A DNA stretch of 64,000 bases, taken from NCBI GenBank assembly GCA_950295325.1, contig OX485805.1:19579501-19643500 (forward strand), in the 5' to 3' direction. This stretch comes from Polytrichum commune (Eukaryota > Streptophyta > Polytrichopsida > Polytrichales > Polytrichaceae). The notes under the pieces are model-generated. The model did not search any database. It saw only the letters and a program-made list of their open reading frames with translations, and had not been told where the DNA came from. This document shows, one piece after another, positions 38,241-48,986 of the stretch; the first letter of the stretch is position 1; each line of letters begins with the position of its first letter. Both the position numbers and the translations under genes were made by a program.

Positions 38241-40402
38241 GGTAAGATGGCATGCACAATATTTGCTAGGTATTTGTTTTCCCCGACAACAACAAACATC
38301 AAATTTGCAGCACAATTTGTCTTTTGCCCATGGGTGTGCAGGTGCTTTTGCGGTTCAATACACAATTTTGGTTGTTGCAGCAAGAAGGGCATGAGTGTTT
38401 GGGAAGTCCAGAGCCATAAAGCACAAGGAAATAAGCAACCAATGTGAATTAGGAAACCAAATGGTTCAAGTGACAAACGTGTTTTTTCCATTGGTGCCCA
38501 TTATGTTCAAGGAAGAAAGGCATGGCCTTGCAAACTTGGACAAGGTTGCAGTGCCTCATGCACCACGGGATTTGTGGTTGAAGTGGGAGTCAAACTATTT
38601 GATCGAGAAGCCCCAATTGTATTGATTCACTGAGCGCACTATGCAATGACCAAGCATATTGTATTCTCTGATGGACGAAAATTAGGATAGTATGGCCATA
38701 GTTGTCTCGAACTGTGGCAATAGGCATGGGAAGAGATTAGTTTCTGTTGTGTACGGTGATGGGGGTCTCGTAATGCTGGCAGACGTTGCAATGGTATTGT
38801 CCTCTCCACATGCACAGTGATGCTTGTGGGCACCATTAGTATTGCTACAACACCATCCTCATTTACCCTAACATGGAAACTGCCGGAAAGTGAGGTGTGG
38901 TTGTGGCACGTGATCGGACATGACCTACATTGTGTACATTGCAACATTTTTAATTGGGAAGAAAATTTGGAACTGTTAACCGTATTTTGTGCATGTCTTT
39001 TGATGATTGGAATGGTTGAATGAACCCAAAAATTGTGTGCACAACATGTTATATATATGAATGCAACCGTAGCAGTGGTAGCAATGATGGTTGTGCGCAT
39101 TTGCCTTATATGCGCAGTCGTTGTGGATGCAATCGCACATGAGGTACACATATTTTCTGCATATCGCGGCATTTGGAACTATGAAGGGCATTTACAACTA
39201 TGAACTGCATGTTCTGCATGTATTTTGTTGACCAAAATGGTTGATTGAACAAAAAAAAATGTGTGCACAATTTGTCTCATATACTCGTGTGAACGCAGCA
39301 ATGGTTGTAGTTAAGTTTGTGTGCATCTGCCGCATATGTGCAATTGCCGTGTACGCGCATTTCCTGTGTTTGCTCATGTGCTTTGTATGCAAATTTTGGG
39401 CGAACTGTTGAAATGCACACGCGAAAGTTTTGTTGTTATTGACCTTTAGTATGTATGTACGACATGGTGGAACATAATGAGTCTATGATACAAATTTTTG
39501 GTCAGGATGTATGACTTTTTGAATTTTGATGAAATTTGTGCTCCAAATGGAAGTTAGAATGCCGAATGAATAGGAAAGTAGGAAATCAATGACTAATTAG
39601 TAGAAGTGAGTAAGAAGTGAATTATTTTCACTCACGTAAACTAAATATTAGGATGAGATAGTCGAATGGGCAGGGCCATAGACATGTGATCAAAATGAAA
39701 AGACTCAGAAGATCGAGATACGGGCAGACTTATTGGCGAGAGAGACTTGTCTGATTGATAAGGACCATAGGCAAGGAGAGAGTGTGTGCAAAGTCTCTCA
39801 ATCTCCTCTCGGAAAGAGAGTGACTTTCCTGGCCGCAGCAACAATCGAGGTCTTTGCAGAAGTAGTAAAATCTTGGGTGTGAAGCCATGTATTGTAAAAA
39901 ACATTCTCTTCATAATATAAAAGTGTGATGCGTCTTTCTCCCTTATCTCCTTGAGTAATCTACTATGTTGATTGCAAAGTTCTTGGCGATAACAGTCAAT
40001 CAGATAGAATTCTGAGGGCGTAATGTATATGATCCATTAAAGGTCTAACCTAGAGAAAAGCAAAGACCATGCACATTGCTCATGAAGAATAAAGCTTCTT
40101 TACCTTACTAGTTCTTATTTGGGATAAAAAGGTGTGAAACCCGGTAATCCGTACACGTCAGAGAAGACAACATTGGAGTTAAGCATACTCATTCATCCTG
40201 GTTGGTGAGGGAGTGAATTTGTATGGGATTGACTATTTGGTGTAATCCTCTACTAACACAATATTCATTAAAATGAGAGTTTTCCAGTGAATTGAGAGTA
40301 CATAAAGCAAACTATTAATCCAAGAATGAAATGAAAACCACTAGAAAGTTGTAGAGTACAAGTAAAAAAATAACATTTGATTTTCCGCCGTAAATTTTGC
40401 CG
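38241..40402. other. Gene-free DNA with a diverged tandem duplication
   Basis: Blocks beginning AATGGTTG at 39011 and 39236 (225-bp period) share TGTGTGCACAA, a TGTGCGCATTTGCC-like core and several GCATATG words. Nothing else supported. A 5S-like patch near 40130-40210 was considered and rejected. Confidence 0.5.
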
Positions 40403-40404
40403 TA

Positions 40405-40928
40405 GTTTCCATTAAAATGAGAGTATGTTAAGTTGGGAAATCGACTCATTTAGGTTGACTCAACCTAAATTGACTAACATATTGTCCTCATTTAGGTCGA
40501 CTCAACCTAAATTGACTAACATAATTATCCTCATTTAGGTCGACTCAACTTAAATTGACAACATAATGTCCTCATTTAGGTCAACTCAACCTAAATTGAC
40601 TAACATAATTATCCTCGTTTAGGTCGACTCAACCTAAATTGACAACATAATGTCCTCATTTAGGTCGACTCAACCTAAATTAACAAAATATTATTCTCAT
40701 TTAGGTTGACTCAACCTAAATTGACAACATAATGTCCTCATTTAGGTCGACTCAACCTAAATTGACAAAATATTGTCCTCATTTAGGTCGACTCAACCTA
40801 AATTGACAACATAATGTCCTCATTTAGGTCGACTCAACCTAAATTGACAAAATATTGTCCTCATTTAGGTCGACTCAACCTAAATGAGTCGATTTCCCAG
40901 CTTAACATACTCTCATTTTAATGGAAAC
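40405..40928. mobile_element. Inverted-repeat element filled with a palindromic minisatellite
   Basis: The outer ~45 bp (GTTTCCATTAAAATGAGAGT onward) are inverted almost perfectly at the two ends, with TA on each side (40403-40404, 40929-40930). The interior is about eleven tandem 40-44-bp units, each carrying TTTAGGTYGACTCAACCTAA, itself a palindrome. A partial copy of the end sequence occurs nearby at about 40264-40285. TA flanks suggest a Tc1/mariner-type derivative. Confidence 0.7.
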
Positions 40929-40930
40929 TA

Positions 40931-43213
40931 CATGTCTGAAGCATAATCTAGTATTTATCAACCTAACATGACTTTTAGGTGTCCAAATGGCCAATATTAT
41001 TTTGAGAGGATCCCACTCTCTCAAAATATTGAATATCGTGTTTACTGATAATTCCCCATTCGTTTAAGTGAATCCGGCTAACATGTGACAAGATTAGCCT
41101 TGCATGTGATTCCCAAGTGTGGTTACTTTGTCACAACGGCAATATAGATGACGTTGAAAGAAGAAGTGTAATTAGGACAACCTCAAAATGTAATATTTCC
41201 CATGAGTACACGGAGTTGAGTGACCAATCATATGTTTCTTCTCAACTTAATAAGATCAAACTTTGTTTGTTAAGATTTCCTTTTGTTAATCTCCTAGTGA
41301 TTGGGCAGTAGATAACTAGGGAATCTGTAAGTGAAATGTTCTTATTGAGAAAAAACTACAACTTTTATCTATGCGCAAAAGAGTGGTGAGTGCAAAAATG
41401 TTCTATACGAGGAACTCTTCTTCAAAGTGAGAATTAGATGTGAACATCGTGAGTGTGTATCGTGGTACCAAAAAGATCTTTACAATGTCCCTTCTGAAAT
41501 TGTGGGCTTCACCCCAGAGTCTAATGTGGTGACCATAAGCTCAGGAACGACGAGAAGGCGGGGAAGTCGAAGAGCTTGGTCGTGGAAGGTGAATTGCGGA
41601 GAGGAAGGGAGGTGCCATTGTCCCATAACGTTTGGCGGAAGGCTCGAGAGCCAATATAAAGAGAGTAAGGGCCAAGTACATCTTTGAGAACTTGACGCTT
41701 ATTGATGATTGTTACTAAGACTATGGCCCACTCTATGAGACTTAATACTTGGAATTGGTTATTGAGACTATGGCCAACACTCACTAGACTATGGACTTGG
41801 GGATTTAGACTCGATTGCTTAGTTACGGTACGCTTAGTTCTGGTCCTTAGCTCTCGCCACTTGTAATTAGACTTTTTCAAATTATAACAACTCATTTTTA
41901 AAGTATTAAATGAAACATTGGTTTCTTAATTTAGAAGAAATGAAAAGAGATGGAATATAAAATTACCAGCTCTGATAAATTAATTCAAAGGTCTGAGGAG
42001 TATAATGGGGTGATATTGGGCGTGGGTGCTAACTTGTGGTATGACCTATAGTCACTGGATACCTAAGGAAGAGACTATGGACTAAAACAAGGTGCCTTGG
42101 CCTTGGGTGTATGAGACTATTGCTCACTCAAAAGACTATGGTTGAGCCATGACTCTTTGTATTATAAAACCATAATAAGAGGGATAATACTGTCAAGCAT
42201 GAGTTGTAAGGGAGTGATTGAGTAATTGCATGTACTGCACTGAGCGACCTTGAATGCCTAAACCCAAATCTAAGAGGACTCAAAACTCACCTAAGAAGAT
42301 GTCTAGCTACCTTGGGGTTGTCATACTAATTTCATTTCATAACTCGTGTAATTTATCAATCAACCTAATAGTGACCCCTAGATGTAAAAGTCTGACACTC
42401 ATTTGGTTTTCCTTGTGTGGTTTTCTTAATCGGAACCCAAACCCAAAAACTATTTACAAAGTTTGTTTATGGGACATCATGATGTATGACCCTACGGTGC
42501 ACCAAGCACTCAACCGCGGCCGTGTTGTCCCAGATCCAAAATCTTGTATGTATTTCCTAAATACACATATTCACAAGAATGTGTAACCCATCAGACGTTA
42601 CGTTTGTGGTCCTTTACAACTGGTCACCACCAACCTCGCGTTCACCTTGTTCCACTGTGGTGCTATGGCTAAAAATGCGCAAAAATTGGCTCATTTCCTT
42701 GGTGGCATTGTCGCAACCCTTGTTAATTCCCCTTAATCATCTTAATCATTTTTATTTCTGTCAAGGGTCATGAGCGCTAACCCTTCGCATTCTGCTATGC
42801 TAATGATTAGCTCCTCCTACCCCGGACCTTATAATTCATAAGAGGGAAGCAACCCTCCTACTTTGCTTTCGGGACTCACATCTTAATCGGTAGCCAATTC
42901 TTAGATGTAGACTTCCACCCATGGAAGTCCAATCTTATGTTGATCATCGCATTGCCGGAGCAACATTACAACAACCCAAACCATACTAGGCAACTATGCC
43001 CTCACATTGGGCCAAAGCCCATGTAGGTTGTGCCATTCGGCCTTGGGTGGGTGAGGCCACACCACCTCACCCATATAAGCCTCTAGGACTTTTGGTAGGG
43101 CCCCTACCCCACCGTCAAGAAACCTTTTGTCTCTCTTCCAAGAGTTGGGGCCAAGTAGACATTTTCCCTTAGCCGCTGAGCCTAAAAGCCCCCAACAGCT
43201 TCAGACCATCATA
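40931..43213. other. Gene-free DNA
   Basis: Short open frames (for example 41427-41687 and 42254-42586) lack any recognisable domain. No terminal repeats found. Confidence 0.45.
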
Positions 43214-43525
43214 AGGTAGAGGGGCCCTTTCCTGCTCGAATTTCAGATTGGCATGTTCATTGGGGAGTTATTAAGGGGGAATCAATCTTGGAAGATGTGC
43301 AAAGTACATTGGAAATTGGACCAATTGGAATAATTAATTTTGGATTAATATTGAATTAGTTATGAATTTTGGAAGGAAAACTCATAGGGGTACCCAAAAC
43401 CACTCACCCCAAAAATGTACACCATGATTACTAGAAATTTGAGGTTGGAAGCTAAAATGTACCTCTTGTTTGGATAGGTCTAGTGAGCGGTTTAAGGACC
43501 CGAGCAGGAAAGGGCCCCTCTACCT
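43214..43525. mobile_element. 312-bp MITE
   Basis: AGGTAGAGGGGCCCTTTCCT plus GCTCG at the left end is exactly inverted at the right end. TA flanks both sides (43212-43213, 43526-43527). No coding capacity. Confidence 0.65.
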
Positions 43526-43879
43526 TAACTTCCTTGTACGATGTCTGATGCTAATAAGCAACCATTCTATCTTCATCTACGCTTCGTGTAGATGCCGATG
43601 GACTCCTCACTTGCCCCATTTGAGCAAGTATTGAGCAAGTTATGCCTGTTCAAACCTTGGCAGTCCTGGGAGCCACTCCCAGGCCACTGCTGTACCACTA
43701 AAATTGCCATAACTCCTAGCTCACACCTCCGATTGAGGTGTTCTTGAGCATTTTAGAACCTACACGCCATAAGCTACGCATAGCTGATGGCCTTACCTTC
43801 ATGCCTCCTAGCAGGGTTGTTTTTTCACAAAGTTTTTACCCATCCACGTCCCAAAACCTCGAATTGAAAGGCAAAAAAA

Positions 43880-44000
43880 ATTGCAACCCGTCCCAAAACC
43901 GGTAATTTCAAAACCAACCCGTCCATGGAAAGGTTGAAGAAAAAACAACCCGTCCCAAAACCGGTAATTTCTAAACCAACCCGTCCATGAAAAGGTTAAA
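43880..44000. repeat. Two 62-bp tandem units
   Basis: CCCGTCCCAAAACCGGTAAT, AACCAACCCGTCCATG and AAAGGTT occur in order at about 43888 and 43950. A related block (CGTCCCAAAACCGGTTCA) lies at about 60103. Confidence 0.8.
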
Positions 44001-44606
44001 GGAAAAAACAAATCGATAAAGATAACCCGAAAGATGTCGGCATGTGATTGGTGCACTTGCCACTTGGAAACAATAGTATCTTACTATCTTCGTTCATTTC
44101 TGCTTTTTCTATTATAATTACCAATTTGCCAGCCTGCCACTGCCCCATTTTGTATGTTTGTCCACAGACTAGTTTAGAGAAACTGAACTAGACTCAGTCA
44201 CTCAAACTCAACCGGTTCATTTGAAACTAACTCGAATTCAAGAAGTTGGAGAGTGCCGCTGAAACAATCTCCTCCTGCAATCTTGAACTTCAACAGGTGT
44301 TTTCTCAAACTCAACCGGTTCATTTGACGACTGCAATCAAGTTATCTCTCACCGGTCTCTCAGTTGCTTTAGTTTTCAGTTGCATATGTTCGATTCATTA
44401 GCATCCTAAATCTTGAGAGTCTTATTCCTCTCTTTTTAAACTTTTTAACATGTTTATATATACTAATTCTTATTCAATTACTAAGTTTACCTTCAATTGT
44501 AATCTTTGACATTATGTTAAAAAGGTTCTAAATTTTGTAGTTGATGAATTAATGTATGCAGGTGAATCAAACACTTCAAGATTGATAGTTTGATTGGGTA
44601 TTAGTA

Positions 44607-44634
44607 ACACTATATTCGTTAAATTGAGACTTTT
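44607..44634 (+). repeat. Terminal inverted repeat, left end of copy 2
   Basis: Exact reverse complement of 59951-59978. A three-mismatch version marks the end of copy 3 at 62134-62161. Confidence 0.9.
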
Positions 44635-44764
44635 TGGGCATTTTGAGACATTCACATAAATAAGGACAAGGATAAATGGAACACATATTGGAGAAAGTTG
44701 TAAGATGCGAACACTTTGAAGCGGGTGTTTAGACCAAGAACCCCATTAATATCTCATATTCGTG

Positions 44765-45005
44765 ATTGTTTAGGGTGAGCAATCCAAACCTTAGGCCACG
44801 TTGAATGGGAAATCTTAAAACATTCATATTATCACACACAAAATATGAGAGCTTGTATGAATATGGTTTAGGCAGGGCAATCCAAACCATAGATCATATT
44901 GAAAGGGAGATATGTCAAGCAATATAATATAACATACAAAATATTCCAAACTCATATTTGTGATGGTTTAGGTAGGGCAATGCAAACCTTAGACCATATT
45001 GAAGG
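44765..45005 (+). repeat. Subterminal repeats of the transposon
   Basis: Three ~100-bp units carry TTTAGG(N)nGGGCAATCCAAACC-like cores at about 44768, 44866 and 44969, each followed by a CATATTGAA.GGGA block. A related word in opposite orientation, GTTTGGAGTGCTCTACCC, lies near the right end (about 59766; partial second copy about 59810). Paired subterminal repeats are typical transposase binding sites in large plant DNA transposons. Confidence 0.6.
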
Positions 45006-45152
45006 GGAAATCATGTGACAATTATATTATTGCAAAAAAAACATACAAAGTATGGCATGTAAAATGCATAGCATGCTAACACCACACATCCATTGGATAG
45101 TGCGACCCAAAATCATATTGCCTATGGCCCAAAACCCTACGCCTACTATGGC

Positions 45153-45458
45153 CTATCTAGCCTCGGAGATTGCCTCTTTTTCTTTTGCTTTTTTCTTTTC
45201 TTTTGCCTCTTTTTCTTTTGCTGCGGCTTCCTTTGCTTGCATTGCTTCAACATTCCTGAAAATCTCCGCCCTGCGACTATAGCCATTCTTGGGGTGACCG
45301 CCATCAATAACACATTTTGGATTCCGTCGGCCGCCCGAATTATACAACGAAGAATTCGAATACGATGAAGTGGACTATCTTGCATTTCTGGTCATGGAGT
45401 AGAAACGCTCCAACTCGACGGACGTACTAGCCCGCATAGGTTTACGGGTGGGAGCAAC
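45153..45458 (-). pseudogene. Cargo exon 6: C-terminal Lys/Glu-rich tail
   Basis: The acceptor GACGCGTTGCAG opens VAPTRKPMRAS. The frame has TAG at 45375-45377, then continues to a Lys/Glu/Ala-rich helix (EAAAKEKEAKEKKKAKEKEA) and ends at TAG 45153-45155. It lies 0.5 kb from the left terminal repeat. Confidence 0.5.
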
Positions 45459-45591
45459 CTGCAACGCGTCAATGCAAGAACACACGTGTTAGTTTAGGGA
45501 GGAAGACCCAAACGTGTCACACGTTCATTTTTTAAGTGCGGGATGATTGTAATGCGCGGTTAACCAGGTTTTGGGGGGGGGGGGGGTTCAC

Positions 45592-45945
45592 CTTGTCACC
45601 GGGGGCGTTCCCGTCGGAGTTGGCGAGGAGGGGCAATGCGTCCCGCAAAGGAATAGGAAGGGTGCCACTCTTCGTTGGCCGAGCGTCCATCCGCAGCCGC
45701 CGTTGAGGTGTAATACTGCCGCCGGGCCGAGAGGGGGACGTCCGGACGCATTTGCGATTTATGCCCTTGAGCGGCGACGGGGACGGAGAATGCCGGAAGA
45801 TTTGCTTGGGTGGGGGGCTATCGACGACGCCGGCGTCAAGAGGCTCCTTGGAGTAGTCGATGGTGGACGCGGCATCGTAGACGGTCTCGTAGAAGAAGCT
45901 CCCCAAGTTTGATTCGCTGACGATCTCAATCGAGGGCTCCAAACG
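45592..45945 (-). pseudogene. Cargo exon 5: Ser/Pro-rich region
   Basis: The acceptor TTTTTTGCGCCAG precedes RLEPSIEIVSESNLGSFFYE. It is 118 codons with a Ser/Pro-rich middle (RHSPSPSPLKG) and a donor GTGAAC after Gly-Asp-Lys. No domain recognised. Confidence 0.5.
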
Positions 45946-46043
45946 CTGGCGCAAAAAAGGAAACAAAACAAAACCCAAAGGGAGGGGGGGAGGGGGGAGC
46001 ATGTGAAAATCGATATACAATTGAGGCATAATATATCACACAC

Positions 46044-46875
46044 AATGGCACACCATGTAGTATCTCAAATGAGTTTATTATATTTCGCGTGAGCGTACAA
46101 CTCTCTGTACATATAGTCCTTCGGATCCATGTATCTTTCGCCTATCGGATTACAACTAAGGAACCGGGGCACGGGTAGTCCGCTCCCCACGAGCGTTTGA
46201 ATGTACTTAAGTAGGTCTAACAAAAAGCGGTCTCGGACCTTTTCGACCGTCCACGTAGGGCAAACTATGAAGTTGGAGGTCGGGTTCAAAATGTTTTTGG
46301 AAGCGTTGTCATCCACCATCAACGTGTTGTCACGGGTGGGGCGAACGTCGTAGGGACAGCCAACCATAGTTGGACGCTGGTCCCATACAACTGGCTTCAA
46401 GACCTTAAGAAACTGGTTTACGGCGGGGTTGTTGGGCTTCTTCACAACCCTGCCCTCGGGGGTGTATAATGTTTTACAAGAATCTTCTCCTAGGACCAAG
46501 CACGGGGGTTGGAGTCCCTTGAAGATGAACTCCACGACGGCCTGGGTGTTCTCGGACTTCATGGAGCTCCAAACGATCACCCACCATTTGGATAGGGCGA
46601 CCTCAGGAAGCGCCGAAGCCACGGGCGGAGGTACACTAGCTTGCTTTGATGTACGCGGGGGGTCCATCGTAGTTCCCGTCCTCGGGCTTGCAGAAAGGCA
46701 CCGTGGGGACCCTGGGACAGTGCACGCACTGGACGAGGACCCCGTTGAGGTCTAGCACCAGGAACCGTGTCTTGGGCGGCGGAGACGGGGAGGGCAAAAT
46801 CGGGGGGACCACCACGCTGTCCTCCACGCTCCTCGGGGAGGACCGGTGGGGAGCCACGACGCTATGCTCCGATCC
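46044..46875 (-). pseudogene. Cargo exon 4: FCP1/NLI-type HAD phosphatase-like domain
   Basis: RFLVLDLNGVLV is HAD motif I in the plant FCP1-like variant, with Asn at the second position. KWWVIVWSSMKSENTQ supplies the WSS motif II. NTLMVDDNASKNILNP supplies the DD motif IV, and IVCPTW follows, as in CTD-phosphatase-like domains that remove phosphate from Ser/Thr. The two halves lie in frames offset by one base; the shift falls near a six-base C run at 46657-46662. TGA at 46065-46067 comes near the end, before a weak donor (GTGTGT) at 46043. This may be a captured host gene fragment, since plants carry many such phosphatases. Confidence 0.65.
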
Positions 46876-47348
46876 CTGCGGCGACGAGCGAGAGAAGGCG
46901 GCGAGGACTATGTTATGCTATGTCCATCTCAAGCAGAACGGAAATTTTGTGCAAACACAAGAAGAATTGGACCATTGGTGGCAGCAAAAACATACAAGGG
47001 GAACAACATACATTGGGACACGGATGCAAACATATGGGCGCCAAAAATAATAATTTTATTGTTACAAATCTCTATGTACAATTTTATGGGGGGGGGGGGG
47101 GGGCGCGGTGAACGAGGGCATTCACACTATCCTAATTGTACATCTACAAAATTGGTTGCGCGCCGCCAAGGTTGAGCGTAGTCGAGTGAGGCGAGACGAG
47201 GGGGATCGCGGGGGGAGCACGTTGTTGGGTGCGGCGGGGGGGGGGGGTGTAGTTCCTCATAGCTAGGGGAGACATGACCACGCCAACAAGACAATGACCA
47301 AGGAAGTTTGGGTCGGTCGACCCAAACTGGGAGGGCTCAGTGTGTTAC
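46876..47348 (-). other. Cargo intron 3 with one palindrome and a G tract
   Basis: The intron is 473 nt, GTAACA..CGTCGCCGCAG, joining Gln-Gly-Glu to Gly-Ser-Glu in phase 0. It carries the palindrome at 47306-47327 and G runs at 47088-47103 and 47236-47247. Confidence 0.55.
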
Positions 47349-48833
47349 CTCGCCCTGGTCATGTCTCGACGATGTGGATGCCTCCACCGTCCCCGGTGCC
47401 CCACCTCTCTCGCCACCGCCTTCTCCGCCTACGTCAGGGACCTTGTCCTGCAAAGGTTGAGCATCAGGCCCTTGTCCTAAACCAATCTCCGCATATGCAT
47501 CATGCATGGGTTCATCGATTTGGTTAGGAATAGAGGTATCACCAGGCCCTTGGAGGCCTTCAACATCTAACATGGTTGTGTCTCTTTGAGACACAAGTTT
47601 GTCAAGGGAGGACTGAGCTGCTTTGGGGTTTGGGTCGCCCGACCCAAACTGTCCTGCATCGGGGGAGGCGCCTTGGGGCACTACAGTCGAGGGTGGGTCT
47701 GGGTCGGTCGACCCAAACATCCTGGGATCGTCCGCCTGGTGAGGGGGCGCCATCACTATGGGGGGCCGTAGTGGTGGAGGGCCCAACGGGGAGGAGGCTC
47801 CAGATACGCGCCAGATGTTGGGATCGTCCACTTGTTGGACCGGCGCGTACGGAACATGGGGCGGCCGCATCATGTGCTGGAAGCTGAATGACCCTTGCGA
47901 CACTGGGTGCTGAGGGATGCTCTGCGCTGGGAAACCGGGGGGCAAGTGCGGAAACGAGCTGGACAGAGCCACCACCAATCATTGCGCCCACATCCCTTGT
48001 ATGACTTGCGATATCAAGTCGGCGCTGGATGGAGGTTGGGCCATCGCCCTTAGTCTTTCTTGTTCCAAGAGGAGAGCCCTCAGCTCTGCGACCTCGTTCC
48101 GCACGGAGGGTTCTTCCGCGGCAGCCCTCTGCAGGCGGGCGCGCTGCTCCTCGTCTCTACGCATCTTCTCGTTGGCTTCCTCCACAGTGAGGACCTCGGG
48201 TTTCACCCTAACCATGCCTGCGAACGCTGTCGGGGAGGGGGGATCCGATCTGAGCTGTTTGGCGAGCTCAATGTCGTCGTCGTCCTCGCTGCTAATGGCA
48301 ATGGTCTCCTCCAATGCGTAATCGCCATAGAGCTTCTTTCCCTTTAACTTCCTCCTCTCCCGGAACGTGGCAATCGCGTCCCTGGAGTACATGTCCCTCG
48401 CATCGTCCACCGTAAGGACGGGCATCATCTTACTCTGCGGGGTTGCCACACGCATAGCCTTCTTCCTCTGAGGGACTTCAGATTCTTGCGTGAATCCCGT
48501 TGCCCCTTCCTCCACATCCCCTTCCTTTTCCTCCTCTCCGTGTTCTTCTTCCTCCTCCTCCTCTTCCAGCTCTCCACCTCCTGTACGGGACGGATTGCCC
48601 GGATGCAACCCGACTAGAGGTTCGGGTAATTGGGTTGTTGCCCTCATCGCAATTTCTTCCGGGTTGATCCGCCTCGCCCTATCAAGAGGGTTCTCACCCC
48701 CCTCAACAACCTCGTCCACGTAGCTTCCCGGGATCCAGTCGAGGATATCCATCTTCTTTGCCAGCGATTTCTGCGTCCTGTAAAATTGCAGATCACCATC
48801 CTCTATGTACGAGTAGATGTTCAACCCCAACAT
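47349..48833 (-). pseudogene. Cargo exon 3: end of methyltransferase-like fold, acidic, coiled-coil and Pro-rich linkers
   Basis: It opens with the continuation of the methyltransferase-like motif (MLGLNIYSYIEDGDLQFYRT). Next come an acidic run of eight Glu in a row, a basic patch, a predicted coiled coil (EANEKMRRDEEQRARLQRAA) and a proline/glutamine-rich tail. TGA at 47979-47981 lies at the coiled-coil/Pro-rich border. Two palindromes lie inside this exon and are translated in frame as FGSTDPDP and FGSGDPNPK-like peptides (47697-47718, 47628-47649). The donor GTAACA at 47348 gives phase 0. Confidence 0.55.
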
Positions 48834-48986
48834 CTACACAATCCAAGTTATATAGAAATTAGAATTTGCAAGACAAAAAACAAGACCAAAAACAATATCT
48901 AGTTTGGGTCGACCGACCCAAACCAAGAAAGAGCCTGGTTTGGTCGAACGACCAAAGCTGCGCAAGAGCTAAAGAATATAACTTAC
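48834..48986 (-). other. Cargo intron 2 with two palindromes
   Basis: The intron is 153 nt, donor GTAAGT, acceptor GATTGTGTAG, phase 0. It splits the methyltransferase-like motif between Met and Met-Leu-Gly. It carries palindromes at 48902-48923 and 48938-48957. Confidence 0.75.

Noticed and set aside
38639-39172. 177-codon minus-strand frame
   Set aside because: Ends in a tandemly duplicated low-complexity region; composition (His/Thr/Cys scattered) is not protein-like.
40130-40210. Patch resembling 5S rRNA (GGAGTTAAGCAT and a preceding CCGGTAATCC)
   Set aside because: Only the box A-like word is convincing; the rest aligns poorly and no 3' T run or second copy is seen.
40405-40928. CRISPR-like array
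   Set aside because: Units are contiguous palindromic minisatellite repeats without unique spacers, in plant-type DNA.
45571-48723. Plus-strand frames opposite the cargo gene (e.g. 45571-45912, 46688-47050, 47917-48321)
   Set aside because: GC-rich antisense shadows with no domains; the minus strand has the motifs and splice sites.
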